Shown here piece by piece: positions 18,540 through 28,132 of a DNA stretch of 60,207 bases (positions are counted from its first letter, which is position 1; the number at the start of each line of letters is the position of its first letter). This stretch comes from Pirellulales bacterium (GTDB lineage: Bacteria; Planctomycetota; Planctomycetia; Pirellulales; JALHPA01). The stretch lies in assembly GCA_033762255.1 (NCBI GenBank), contig JANRLT010000037.1, forward strand, positions 1-60,207, read 5' to 3'. The notes below the pieces were generated by a model. That model was not told the origin of the DNA. It saw nothing but the letters and a program-made list of their open reading frames with translations, and made no database searches. Position numbers and translations under genes: made by a program.

Positions 18540-18755
18540 AAATTTCTCCCGGACTGCTAACAACTGGAAGTCTTGTCGCATTAAAATTATCCCATGAATA
18601 ACCACGGAAACCAAGCCCGTGCTTTTTTTGGTTCTTAATGTCAGAAATAACGTGCACTATTTCTGACAAAAATCCAGCGCAAACCGATATTATTATTGGA
18701 TTTAAAGATGTTCAATCAACAAAATATGTGGTCAATATTTTAAATTGTATAAAAT

Positions 18756-19874
18756 TTACAGCCCCAAGGGAAAATCACTGAGCAGTTCCACTCCCTGCTC
18801 CGTCACCAAGTAGTTGTTTTCCAGCCGAATTCCCTGCCGCAACTCCTCGTCGGCGTAAACAGCCGGCTCTACGGCAATAACCTCTCCCGCCTGGAAGGTA
18901 TCGTCCCAGTTGGGATTCAGGTGCGGAGCTTCATGCGGAAATAGACCAATTCCGTGCCCCAGGTGCGAGCGCCATACGCCTCCGGGAAATTGAGCAATGT
19001 GATGCTGCGCCCGGCGATAAATCTCACGGGCTCGTACCCCCGGTTTAACTGCGCTTTCGATCAAGGGAAAGACGTCCGCGACGGTCTGCCAAGCCGCGGT
19101 TTGCCGCGTTGTGGGCGATCCACCGACCGCGATGACGCGGGCGTTATCGGCAAAATACCCTCGGTAAGCGGGGCCCAGGTCTAATATGTAAAGTTCACCG
19201 GCCTGAATCGCTCGGTCCCGCGGCGGGCCGCCATGCTGGCCGCTGGCGTAGTCGTTCCCGGTCCCGGTCAGCATTTCACCACAAGCGCGAACAGCCGCGG
19301 CCTGCAGTTCATTAAAGACCTCCAATTCGTTGACGCCGGGATGGACAATTTCCCGCGCGCGGAGGTACATGGCCCCCGTGGCGGCGATGGCGTGTTTCAG
19401 CCGGGCCAGTTCATCGGCGTGTTTGATCCGCCGCAGATGGTACAAAGTCGGCTCCACATCGACATAGATGGCCTGCAAATGACCCATCATGTGCCGCGAA
19501 CAGCAGGAATACTCAATGCCTACGCGTTGCGCGGCGGGCCTGGAACGGATGGCCTGCACGAGCACGGTCGAAGATTTTTCCCGCTGGTCATTGCGGAGGG
19601 TGGAGGTGGAATTGGCCTCGTACACCAGAATTTCATCGGCGGCGGCGACGGGGGGAGGTTTATTGGGCGCGACCAGCAGCGTGTGGCCGTCGGCAAAGAT
19701 CGCGGCGGCTGGTTCGTGATGCCAGTTAAAGCGCGGGCCGCACAGCCATTGCACATGCTCGATCCGGGTGAGAATGACCAAATCGAGTCTTTTTTCTTGC
19801 ATCGCCTGGAGCAGGCGCGCCTGGCGTTCGCGGCAGTGCGGGGGGGAAATGTCAAGTAAGGGGTTTTGTGGCAT
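18756..19874 (-). CDS. M24-family aminopeptidase (Xaa-Pro type)
   Basis: The 372-residue cytoplasmic peptidase has an N-terminal creatinase-like domain and a pita-bread catalytic domain. The five metal ligands can be seen: two Asp in DLGPAYRGYFADNAR, His in SHLGHGIGLFPHEAP, Glu in VIAVEPAVY and Glu in IRLENNYLV. It would remove N-terminal residues ahead of proline or act on dipeptides, using two metal ions. The start at 19874 (MPQNPLLDISPPH) is the first ATG; the longer reading to 19964 is translation of the palindromic repeats upstream. No operon partner is evident. Confidence 0.88.
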   Translation of the reverse strand: MPQNPLLDISPPHCRERQARLLQAMQEKRLDLVILTRIEHVQWLCGPRFNWHHEPAAAIFADGHTLLVAPNKPPPVAAADEILVYEANSTSTLRNDQREKSSTVLVQAIRSRPAAQRVGIEYSCCSRHMMGHLQAIYVDVEPTLYHLRRIKHADELARLKHAIAATGAMYLRAREIVHPGVNELEVFNELQAAAVRACGEMLTGTGNDYASGQHGGPPRDRAIQAGELYILDLGPAYRGYFADNARVIAVGGSPTTRQTAAWQTVADVFPLIESAVKPGVRAREIYRRAQHHIAQFPGGVWRSHLGHGIGLFPHEAPHLNPNWDDTFQAGEVIAVEPAVYADEELRQGIRLENNYLVTEQGVELLSDFPLGL

Positions 19875-19888
19875 AAAGTGTTGTGTTG

Positions 19889-19972
19889 TAGCGGAACTTG
19901 CCAATGTTCCGGATTTGTAGCGGAAGTTGCCAATGTTCCGACACCTAGTAGCGGAACTTACCAAAGTTCCGG
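19889..19972. repeat. Three tandem palindromic units of the GTAGCGGAAC type
   Basis: Units at 19889-19912, 19918-19940 and 19949-19972 each read approximately TAGCGGAACTTGCCAATGTT followed by CCGG, folding through GGAAC and GTTCC. Spacing is 29-31 nt. Substitutions differ between copies, some affecting pairing. Related palindromes occur at 20259, 27185-27323 and 53044. Confidence 0.8.
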
Positions 19973-20307
19973 ACTTATGGTGGATTAAGTGAATTCCGGT
20001 GCAGAAAACATAAACACAGATTTTACAGATTCAACAGATTGGCACTGATAAGTGTTGGTTGAGATTCACTTAAAAAAGTGTCTTAAATCTGTGAAAGTCA
20101 GTCAAATCCGCGTCATCTGCGTTCTATCGCATTACTCCCTGGCTGACGCTGCGGGCTGAAATGCTTTCCCTTGCTGACGCGACGGGCTGAAATGCATTAC
20201 TTTGCTAACGCGGCGGGCTGAGTGTGGTCCCTGGCTGACGCGGCGGGCTCAAATGAATACGGAATTCTGGCGAATTCCGCTACCAAATTAGCGAATTACG
20301 CTACAAC
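19973..20307. repeat. Repeat-filled gap upstream of the M24 gene: CAGATT words, four 31-bp repeats, palindromes
   Basis: No gene is present. From left to right there are decayed ACAGATT/AATCTGTG words (about 20015-20125), four tandem units of the form CCCTGGCTGACGCGGCGGGC starting at 20137, 20168, 20200 and 20229 (period 29-32 nt), and then the palindrome ACGGAATTC-tggc-GAATTCCG at about 20259-20280 with a partial second one to 20304. The last unit recurs in reverse orientation at 27329-27349. Confidence 0.75.
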
Positions 20308-21186
<879 letters not shown>

Positions 21187-21252
21187 ACGGGCTTATCACT
21201 AAAAGTAAAGGTAATGATTAAAATGCCAAAGAGGGAATCCGCGCTTGCAAGC

Positions 21253-22446
21253 TTACTTTGCTTGCTTGACCGCCGCCACGATCTTTTGCGCCGCGTCGGT
21301 CAGCCCCACCGCCGAAATAATTGGAAAGCCGCTGTCGGCGAGAATTTTGCGCCCTTGCTCCACTTCGGTTCCCTCCAGCCGGACTACCAATGGCACGTTA
21401 AATCCCACGGTCTGGTACGCCGCCACAATCGCCGTGGCGATCGTCGTGCAGCGCATGATCCCGCCAAAAATATTCACCAACACCCCACGCACATCCTGAT
21501 CAGATAATAAAATCTCAAACGCCTTGGTGACTTGCTCGACATTGGCTCCCCCCCCCACGTCCAAAAAGTTCGCCGGTTCTCCTCCATGCAGCTTAATCAG
21601 ATCCATCGTGCTCATCGCCAGCCCGGCCCCATTGACTAAACAGCCAATATTGCCGTTCAGCTTGACATAACTCAGACCCGCCTCGCCCGCGCGAATCTCG
21701 AAGGGGTCTTCTTCCGCCAGGTCCCGCAGTTCCGCATGCCCCGGCTGGCGAAAGTCGGCATTTTCGTCAAATGTCATCTTGCCATCCAACGCCAAGAGTT
21801 CGCCGCTTTTAGTGATGACCAGCGGATTGATTTCCACCAGAGACGCATCCTGAGCCACAAACAACCGGCAAATATCCTTAAAAAATTTGTCCGCCTGCCG
21901 CGCTGTTGGACCGGTAATTTCCAACGCCTGGCACATTTTACGCACCTGAAAACTTTGCAAACCGCGATCGGGATCAAAGGCCTCGGTAAAGATCGCCTCG
22001 GGCGTCTTTTCCGCCACCTCCTCAATATTTACCCCCCCCTGGGCGGAGCAAATCAGCACCGGCGACTTGGCCGCGCGGTCCACCACAATGCCCAGGTACA
22101 GTTCGCGCCCGATGTCGCACCCTTCCTCCACCAACACCTGCCGCACGGTCGTCCCCGCGGGACCGGTTTGGATGGTGACCAGCTCCTTCCCCAATAGATT
22201 TTCGGCCACGGCCGCGCTTTCCTCCGCACTTTTGACCAGTTGCACCCCGCGCTGCTGGGCGTTGGTCTTGACGGTCCCTTTGCCGCGGCCCCCCGCGTGA
22301 ATTTGGGCCTTGACCACGCTGATAGGCTTGCCCAGGTCGCGGAACGCCTGCGCGGCCTCTGCCGGGGTTTTGGCGACGATCGAACGGGGCACTGGAACAC
22401 CCGCCGCGCGAAAGATTTGCTTGGCTTGAAACTCGTGAATTTTCAT
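21253..22446 (-). CDS. sucC: Succinyl-CoA ligase, beta subunit (ADP/GDP-forming)
   Basis: The 397-residue subunit supplies the ATP-grasp nucleotide site and the specificity region for succinate. Family marks are [20 protein letters not shown] at the start, [13 protein letters not shown] near residue 45, [26 protein letters not shown] and [11 protein letters not shown] chose the ATG at 22446, which matches the family start; an upstream in-frame codon would add only three residues. It is first gene of the sucC-sucD operon. Nucleotide preference cannot be read. Confidence 0.97.
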   Translation of the reverse strand: MKIHEFQAKQIFRAAGVPVPRSIVAKTPAEAAQAFRDLGKPISVVKAQIHAGGRGKGTVKTNAQQRGVQLVKSAEESAAVAENLLGKELVTIQTGPAGTTVRQVLVEEGCDIGRELYLGIVVDRAAKSPVLICSAQGGVNIEEVAEKTPEAIFTEAFDPDRGLQSFQVRKMCQALEITGPTARQADKFFKDICRLFVAQDASLVEINPLVITKSGELLALDGKMTFDENADFRQPGHAELRDLAEEDPFEIRAGEAGLSYVKLNGNIGCLVNGAGLAMSTMDLIKLHGGEPANFLDVGGGANVEQVTKAFEILLSDQDVRGVLVNIFGGIMRCTTIATAIVAAYQTVGFNVPLVVRLEGTEVEQGRKILADSGFPIISAVGLTDAAQKIVAAVKQAK

Positions 22447-22817
22447 GCGGTCCACCGCGTAAAGCTGCGTAAAAGGTAGGAAAGTATCGCGATTATAGAG
22501 TTCGCAAGGTAAATCGACAATTGGCGGGAATTAATCGTTGTAAAGCGATGATTTTTAAACTCTTTTGAAAAAAAGCATTCAGTAAACGAGATTGCGAACG
22601 AGATTTTTTAGAATTTGGCGACACCCCCGTGAAAATGACTATAATTTAGAGTGTCGTTTTGCGTAATTTCCGTAGAGGCGAGTTCCACTCGCCTGAAGAG
22701 GCATTTTGCAAGCAACAAGGATTTACTGACTAGCTTATTACAATTTTCCAACCCGCATTCCTTCGGCGACTAAAAGTCGCCGCTACGGTATCCACCCAAT
22801 TCTCACGAGAGAATCTT
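22447..22817. other. Intergenic region between sucC and the propeller gene, with two GTAG-linked hairpins
   Basis: This 371-bp region between divergent genes has no ORF. It contains AGGCGAGT-tcc-ACTCGCCT (22676-22694) preceded by GTAG, and GGCGACT-aaa-AGTCGCC (22765-22781) followed by GCTACGG. Both belong to the palindrome family seen elsewhere in the window. A promoter candidate lies at 22615-22645. Confidence 0.65.
22615..22645 (+). promoter_or_regulatory. Candidate promoter for the PQQ-type propeller gene
   Basis: TTGGCG (22615-22620) and TATAAT (22640-22645) are separated by 19 nt. The -10 is perfect and the spacer slightly long. The leader would be about 165 nt and would include both hairpins. 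Confidence 0.4.
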
Positions 22818-24065
22818 ATGTTACTCCCAAAAAATGGCTTGCATTCCCATTATTTTGCGCTAGTGGCAATTTGGTTGACGGTTGCCACGGCACAGGCCGA
22901 ACCGGCCAGCAAACAGCCCGATACGACGGCACAATCAGATAAAACTGTTGAACAAGTCGCGGCCGAGAAGCCAAATTCACCCGCGCCTGATTTAACCCAA
23001 CCCATCTGGCCGACGACCCCCGCCGAGGCTTGGCCCATCTTTCGGGGAAATTCCCTGGGGACCGGAGTCAGTGGCGACCTTTTGCCGCCGCAATTGGAAC
23101 TGCTGTGGAAGATGTCCGTCCCCAAGGGAGCATTTGAATGCACCCCCGCGCTAGTTAATGGCATCCTGTATGCCGCCGACTTGGATGGCACGGTCTACGC
23201 GCTCAAGGTTGTCGATGGGTCGGAGGTTTGGCGGCGGGACTTTGGCGAAGATGGTTTTAGCGGCGCGGTGGCCGTGCGAGATGGCCTGGTGTATGTCGGC
23301 AATCAGGCGGGGCTGCTGCTGGCGCTGGATGCCGCCACCGCAAAAACCGTGTGGGAATACCAGGCGCGTGGGCAATTGTATGGGGCGAACTTTGCCGGGG
23401 ACCGCGTGCTGTGCGGATCACAAGATGGCGTCTTGCATTGCCTGAATGCCAAAACGGGGGAAAAGCTGTGGACATTTCAAATTCCCGATCAAATCCGCTG
23501 CTCGGCCACCATTAGCCAGGGGCATGCTTTTTTGGTTGGCTGCGATGGGCAGTTGCACGTGATTGACATTCAAGAAGGAAAAAGCGTCCGCGATATTCCC
23601 ATCAATGCCCCGGCTGGCTCGACGGCCGCCGCCGCGGGGGACTTGATTTACTTTGGTACCAGCGCCGGAGAATTTTTGTGCATCAACTGGCGGACCGGCG
23701 ATACGATCTGGAATTTCCAAGACAAGGCCCGCCAACAGCAAATTTCGGGATCAGCCGCTTTGACCGATAAAACCGTCTTTGTCCCGGGCGAAGACAAAAC
23801 CCTCCGCGCCTTTCGCGCCAATGACGGCAAGGACCTGTGGAAATACACGTTCCGCGGCAAACTCGACGCCAGTCCCGTGGTCGCGGGGGAACGAGTCTTT
23901 ATCGGCGCGCATGATGGGCGGATCGTCGGCGTCAACATCGCCAGCGGCAAAAAGGAGTGGGAATATGAAGCGGGGGGTCGCTTTAGCAGCTCCCCTATCG
24001 TGGCCGGGGGACGATTGTTTATCTGCAGCGAAGACGGCGTGATTTACTGCTTTGGCAAGAAGTAA
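22818..24065 (+). CDS. Secreted PQQ-type beta-propeller protein
   Basis: The 415-residue protein has an N-terminal signal (FALVAIWLTVATAQAE) and a beta-propeller of PQQ-like WD-type repeats. Blades repeat the pattern of a Gly-Thr/Asp-Gly turn followed by a short strand: LVNGILYAADLDGTVYALKVVDG, VAVRDGLVYVGN, DRVLCGSQDGVLHCLNAKTG, VFIGAHDGRIVGVN, LFICSEDGVIYCF. The sequence GWPIFRGN-like start (AWPIFRGNSLGTG) is characteristic of planctomycete members. The catalytic residues of quinoprotein dehydrogenases are not evident, so it is more likely a binding or scaffold protein. It converges on proS with a 28-nt gap. Confidence 0.88.
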   Translation: MLLPKNGLHSHYFALVAIWLTVATAQAEPASKQPDTTAQSDKTVEQVAAEKPNSPAPDLTQPIWPTTPAEAWPIFRGNSLGTGVSGDLLPPQLELLWKMSVPKGAFECTPALVNGILYAADLDGTVYALKVVDGSEVWRRDFGEDGFSGAVAVRDGLVYVGNQAGLLLALDAATAKTVWEYQARGQLYGANFAGDRVLCGSQDGVLHCLNAKTGEKLWTFQIPDQIRCSATISQGHAFLVGCDGQLHVIDIQEGKSVRDIPINAPAGSTAAAAGDLIYFGTSAGEFLCINWRTGDTIWNFQDKARQQQISGSAALTDKTVFVPGEDKTLRAFRANDGKDLWKYTFRGKLDASPVVAGERVFIGAHDGRIVGVNIASGKKEWEYEAGGRFSSSPIVAGGRLFICSEDGVIYCFGKK

Positions 24066-24093
24066 GGAGGGGCCGCTTAACAGGTCCAAGTGA

Positions 24094-25692
24094 CTAATAC
24101 GCCTTTGCAAACACTCCAACCTGCGTGGTCGCCGCGCCCGTAAAGACGCATTTCCCCGGCGTGCCGTTTTCCACGCTGCCGCTCGTGGACCCCGCTGCGC
24201 TGCCCACCTCCCCGGCCATCGCCCCCAGACCCGCCAGTTCCCCCGGCAAGGGAATATTCCGTATTGTCACTTTTAAATCCGCTAAAACCTTTTCCGTTTC
24301 CGGCCCCTCGGTAAAGTGGCACACCGCGAATCCCCCATGAATCTCCGGCTCGTTGGCGTTCTTGGGCGTAAAATAACTTTTAAACTCCCCTAGATCCTTG
24401 ATCACCCGCAGATGCTCATTGCGAAACGCCGTCGCGCGGGCGAGCAGATTTGCCTGAATCTCGTCCAGCAACCGCGCCGCCGTCGCCACAAATTCTCCCC
24501 GGGGCAGAGACTGCTTTTCGTTGGTCGGTTTATCGCGCCTCCCAACAAACACACCCCCGGCCGCCACATCCCGCGGGCCAATCTCCACCCGCACAGGCAC
24601 TCCTTGTTTCACATAACCCCAGGCTTTTTCGCCGCCGCGCATTTCCCGCGCGTCCAGGTGCACCCGCAGCCGCTCGCCATCGTAACTTTGTTCGCGCAAT
24701 TCCTTAACCAGCGACTGGCAATACTCCAGCACCGTCGCTTTTTCCTCGTCATTACGAAAAATCGGCATCAGCACAATCTGCCGCGGGGCCAACTTTGGCG
24801 GCAGGACCAGGCCGTCATCGTCGCTATGCGTCATGATGAGCGCCCCGATCAGCCGGGTGGAAACCCCCCACGATGTCGTCCAGGCAAATTCCTCTTTCCC
24901 CTCCGCGCTCAGGTATTTGATCTCCTGCGCCTTGGCAAAGTTCTGCCCCAAAAAATGCGACGTCCCCGCCTGTAGCGCCTTCCGGTCCTGCATCATCGCC
25001 TCAATGCTATACGTATTAACCGCGCCGGGAAACCGCTCGCCCGCGGTCTTTTCCCCCTTGATGATGGGCATCGCCATGTAATCCGTGGCAAATGTCCCAT
25101 ACACCCGCAACATTTGCAGCGTTTCCTCGACCGCTTCATCGGCCGTGGCATGGGCGGTGTGCCCCTCTTGCCAAAGAAACTCCGCCGTGCGCAAAAACAT
25201 CCGCGTGCGCAACTCCCACCGCACCACATTCGCCCATTGATTGATGAGGATCGGCAGATCGCGGTACGACTGGACCCACTTGGCGTACATGGCTCCAATG
25301 ATCGTCTCGCTGGTGGGCCGCACGATCAGCGGTTCCTCAAGCTGGGCGTTTTTGTCCGGAACCAGCGTGCCGTCCGCGGTCTGAACCAGCCGATGATGCG
25401 TGACCACGGCGCATTCCTTGGCAAACCCCTCGACGTGATCGGCCTCTTTTTGTAAAAAACTCAGCGGGATAAACAGGGGAAAATAGGCGTTCTCGTGGCC
25501 GGTTTCCTTAAACATGCGGTCCAGCACCCGCTGCATGTTTTCCCAAATGGCATAGCCCCAGGGCTTGATGACCATGCAACCCCGTACCGGGGACAACTCC
25601 GCCAGATCCGCCGCGCGGATGACTTGCTGGAACCATTCGGGATAATCCTGGTCGCGCGTGGGCGTGATGGCGGTCTTGGCGGGTTTGGACAT
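24094..25692 (-). CDS. proS: Prolyl-tRNA synthetase, archaeal/eukaryotic type
   Basis: The 532-residue class II synthetase charges tRNA-Pro. Class II motifs are visible: motif 2 in RWELRTRMFLRTAEFLWQEGHTAHA, and the motif 3 region GVSTRLIGALIMTHSDDDGLVLPP. The anticodon-binding domain follows (APRQIVLMPIF). It is the shorter form without the bacterial INS editing domain and ends in the FAKAY terminus typical of the archaeal/eukaryotic type. A Gly/Ser-rich segment (about residues 485-510) is inserted near the C-terminal zinc-like region, of which only one Cys remains. The ATG at 25692 was preferred to an upstream TTG. Confidence 0.96.
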   Translation of the reverse strand: MSKPAKTAITPTRDQDYPEWFQQVIRAADLAELSPVRGCMVIKPWGYAIWENMQRVLDRMFKETGHENAYFPLFIPLSFLQKEADHVEGFAKECAVVTHHRLVQTADGTLVPDKNAQLEEPLIVRPTSETIIGAMYAKWVQSYRDLPILINQWANVVRWELRTRMFLRTAEFLWQEGHTAHATADEAVEETLQMLRVYGTFATDYMAMPIIKGEKTAGERFPGAVNTYSIEAMMQDRKALQAGTSHFLGQNFAKAQEIKYLSAEGKEEFAWTTSWGVSTRLIGALIMTHSDDDGLVLPPKLAPRQIVLMPIFRNDEEKATVLEYCQSLVKELREQSYDGERLRVHLDAREMRGGEKAWGYVKQGVPVRVEIGPRDVAAGGVFVGRRDKPTNEKQSLPRGEFVATAARLLDEIQANLLARATAFRNEHLRVIKDLGEFKSYFTPKNANEPEIHGGFAVCHFTEGPETEKVLADLKVTIRNIPLPGELAGLGAMAGEVGSAAGSTSGSVENGTPGKCVFTGAATTQVGVFAKAY

Positions 25693-25928
25693 GGGGTGCA
25701 AATTGCAGCAGGTGAATTGTTATCTAAAACTTGTGGAATTGAATCAAATTGTGCCTGAAAAACTGATTTGCACGCAAGGGGAACCGAATTTGCATGAATG
25801 AGCTTTCTGGAAATTTGGTATTCAAAAGGAGCCAGTCTTGTTAAATTACCCAAATTGCCGAATGCTAGGTCACCGTTAGTAAAACTGTACATTTTTTCAC
25901 ATTTTTTACCAGGACGACCAAAATCCTC

Positions 25929-25957
25929 TTGATCCTGAGCCAGTACACCGATATACT
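25929..25957 (+). promoter_or_regulatory. Candidate recA promoter
   Basis: TTGATC (25929-25934) and TATACT (25952-25957) are separated by exactly 17 nt, giving 4/6 and 5/6 matches. The start of transcription would be near 25964, leaving a leader of about 57 nt with AGAGG 5 nt before the recA ATG. Confidence 0.55.
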
Positions 25958-25975
25958 GTACATAGGTTTACAGTA
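25941..25975. promoter_or_regulatory. Overlapping palindromes on the recA promoter, possible SOS operator
   Basis: CAGTA-N8-TACTG (25941-25958) overlaps TACTGT-N10-ACAGTA (25954-25975), and both cover the -10 box. The second resembles the Escherichia coli LexA box but has a 10-nt rather than 8-nt spacer. A LexA role is inference, as no lexA gene is in the window. Confidence 0.45.
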
Positions 25976-26020
25976 TTCAGGTGTTACCCACTTTTCGGCT
26001 CACTCGGCAAAGAGGTTTTC

Positions 26021-27184
26021 ATGGTCGCCCTCAAAAATCCACCCGCCAAATCCAAAGATCCCATGGCTAAAAAAGACAAAGACGCCGTTAAGGATGCCGA
26101 CGCCAAAGGCAAGCAATCCGCCAAATCAAAAGACAGCAACGGCAAAGAAGGACAAAAATCCATCTCCGAGGTCAATTCCGCTCTCAAAAACACCATCGCG
26201 CTCATCGAAAAAGAGTTCGGCGAAGGGTCCATCATGCCCCTGGGAAATGACGGCCACTTGGCGGTGGAAGGGATCGGCACCGGCAGCTTGTCGCTGGATA
26301 TCGCGCTTGGGGGGTTTGGCCTGCCGCGGGGCCGCGTCATCGAGATTTTTGGCCCGGAATCCAGCGGCAAGACCACCCTGGCCCTGCACGTCATCGCCCG
26401 CTCGCAAAAAATGGGGGGCATCGCGGCGTTTATCGACGCCGAACACGCCCTTGACCCCAGTTGGGCCAAAAAACTAGGCGTGGAGCTAGAAACACTCTTG
26501 GTCAGCCAGCCCAGCAGCGGCGAAGAGGCTATGAATATTTGTGAAATGCTGGTGAAATCCAACGCGGTGGATGTGATTGTGATTGACTCCGTCGCGGCCC
26601 TGGTCCCGCAAAAGGAACTGGACGGCGATATGGGAGATTCGCATGTGGGCCTACAGGCCCGCCTGATGAGCCAGGCCCTGCGCAAGCTGACCGCCGTCAT
26701 CAACAAGTCCAAGACCACGGTCATTTTTATCAACCAAATCCGCGAAAAAATCGGCGTCATGTTCGGCAGTCCCGAGACCACGACCGGCGGCCGCGCGCTC
26801 AAGTTTTACTCTAGCTGCCGGATTGACGTTCGGCGGATTGGCCAGCTTAAGGATGGGGAAAACGTGGTAGGCCAGCGGGTCAAAGCCAAAGTGGTCAAGA
26901 ACAAAGTCGCCCCGCCGTTCCGCGTCGCTGAGTTTGACATGATGCACACCAACGGAATCAGTTACGAAGGAGATGTGCTGGATCTGGCCATGAACGCCAA
27001 GCTGATCGTGCGCAGCGGAGCTTGGTTTCGGTATGGAGAGGTCCACCTGGGCCAGGGACGCGAGAAAGTCCGCCAATACCTGGTGGATAACCCCGCCATC
27101 ACCGAAGAACTAAAGGAAAAAATCCTGGCGGCCGGGATCGACGCGGTTGCCACCGCCGAGAGTGGCGGCGGCGGAGAAGAGTAG
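26021..27184 (+). CDS. recA: Recombinase RecA
   Basis: The 387-residue recombinase catalyses homologous strand exchange and triggers LexA self-cleavage. Walker A is GPESSGKT at 111-118; others are [37 protein letters not shown] with the L2 loop region, and [11 protein letters not shown]. Compared with typical RecA of about 350 residues it has an N-terminal lysine-rich extension of roughly 48 residues ([15 protein letters not shown]). The start at 26021 has AGAGG 5 nt upstream, so the extension appears genuine. Overlapping palindromes on the promoter suggest damage-dependent control. Confidence 0.98.
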   Translation: MVALKNPPAKSKDPMAKKDKDAVKDADAKGKQSAKSKDSNGKEGQKSISEVNSALKNTIALIEKEFGEGSIMPLGNDGHLAVEGIGTGSLSLDIALGGFGLPRGRVIEIFGPESSGKTTLALHVIARSQKMGGIAAFIDAEHALDPSWAKKLGVELETLLVSQPSSGEEAMNICEMLVKSNAVDVIVIDSVAALVPQKELDGDMGDSHVGLQARLMSQALRKLTAVINKSKTTVIFINQIREKIGVMFGSPETTTGGRALKFYSSCRIDVRRIGQLKDGENVVGQRVKAKVVKNKVAPPFRVAEFDMMHTNGISYEGDVLDLAMNAKLIVRSGAWFRYGEVHLGQGREKVRQYLVDNPAITEELKEKILAAGIDAVATAESGGGGEE

Positions 27185-27349
27185 TAGCGGAATTCACCAG
27201 AATTCTAAAGTAGCAGGCACCGTCCCGGTGCCGTAGGCAAATTGATTACTTAGCATCGCGGCGGAACTTTTGCAAGTTCCGCTACGGGAAGCACGGTCTA
27301 GCGGAATTCGCTAGAATTCCGTATTTTCAGCCCGCCGCGTCAGCCAGGG
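27185..27349. repeat. Cluster of four GTAG-linked palindromes plus a reversed 21-nt element after recA
   Basis: Palindromes lie at 27185-27207 (GGAATTC type), 27216-27232 (GGCACCG-tcc-CGGTGCC), 27261-27282 (GCGGAACTT-ttgc-AAGTTCCGC) and 27299-27323 (CGGAATTC-gcta-GAATTCCG). They are followed at 27329-27349 by the exact reverse complement of 20229-20249. The cluster lies directly after the recA stop and could act as a transcription barrier. Confidence 0.8.
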
Positions 27350-27547
27350 AGCCACCCTATCTGGTATTTTTAGCAAATTCCACCACCCCATTTTAGATAA
27401 AATAATCCCGAAAATATGCCCTCGGGGCTTTTCCCGGCGACTTAACGGACCACTCTTCGTTTTTTTGGGCCTGCTGCTATAATTTAGACAGAAATGTATG
27501 CGAAAAACTTCGCACTTTGCCCCCTTGTTTTAGAGGAGTCACGTCTC
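27350..27547 (+). promoter_or_regulatory. Leader region of the IscA-type gene with a TATAAT box
   Basis: TATAAT lies at 27478-27483, with only a weak -35-like sequence upstream. Transcription would start near 27490, giving a leader of about 58 nt with GAGGAG 9 nt before the ATG. Nothing else is recognisable in this stretch. Confidence 0.35.
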
Positions 27548-27883
27548 ATGGCTTTAAAAATTACCGAACGGGCCGCCCAAGAAGTCAATAAAATCATGGA
27601 CGACCAGCAAATGGATAAATCGCAAACTTTGCTGCGCGTGGGCGTGGCTGCCGGCGGTTGCAGCGGATTTTCCTATGCGCTGGGTTTTGATACCAAATTT
27701 GATGAAAAAGCGGACAGCAAGTCGGTCCAGCATGGCGTCAATGTGGTGGTGGACAAAAAAAGCGCTTTGTACTTGGATGCGACAACCGTTGATTTTTACG
27801 AAGGTCTGGAAAAGCGCGGGTTTACCTTTGATAACCCCACCGCGACAAAAAGCTGTGGTTGCGGTAGTTCGTTCCAAAGCTAG
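27548..27883 (+). CDS. A-type iron-sulfur carrier (IscA/ErpA/HesB family)
   Basis: The 111-residue protein receives or transfers Fe-S clusters to client enzymes. The three cluster-binding cysteines are visible: GGCSGFSYALGF and the C-terminal SCGCGSSF. The start at 27548 (MALKITERAAQEV) matches the family and follows GAGGAG; an upstream start would add 18 unrelated residues. No isc or suf genes surround it, so I give no specific symbol. Confidence 0.93.
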   Translation: MALKITERAAQEVNKIMDDQQMDKSQTLLRVGVAAGGCSGFSYALGFDTKFDEKADSKSVQHGVNVVVDKKSALYLDATTVDFYEGLEKRGFTFDNPTATKSCGCGSSFQS

Positions 27884-27960
27884 CGATTGGTTTGCTTTTT
27901 TTGCCGGATGCTACTTTCACGGAAAATGTTGCCGGCAATTCGGTTAGGACGATTACTCAA

Positions 27961-27995
27961 TCGCGGGGAACATGCAATTTCGCTGTTCCCCGCGA
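27961..27995. terminator. Strong 12-bp hairpin downstream of the IscA-type gene
   Basis: TCGCGGGGAACA (27961-27972) pairs perfectly with TGTTCCCCGCGA (27984-27995) across an 11-nt loop. There is no T-tract, so it could stabilise the 3' end of the mRNA or act with Rho rather than as an intrinsic terminator. Confidence 0.5.
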
Positions 27996-28132
27996 ATCTA
28001 CTTGCTTGGCGGATTGCCGCGGGCTTTGACACGCTTGACGGGTGACTTGCTTGATCCCTGGCCACGATTCTAAGTGACTTGCAATTAGCTTGGACGCCGA
28101 TATTTAAGAACTCCTCTCAAAGGTTTTAAACT

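Larger units (their letters stand above)
25693..26020. other. Intergenic region between proS and recA carrying the recA control sites
   Basis: This 328-bp region between divergent genes has no ORF. ACTGTACAT occurs at 25884-25892 and again at 25955-25963. The recA promoter and overlapping palindromes lie in the last 100 bp. Confidence 0.55.

Noticed and set aside
19889..20304. Possible CRISPR array
   Set aside because: Units are 24-31 nt with almost no spacers, palindromic and divergent, and there are no cas genes.
27884..28132. Cobalamin riboswitch ahead of cobL
   Set aside because: No B12-box-like conserved segment; only a simple 12-bp hairpin is present.
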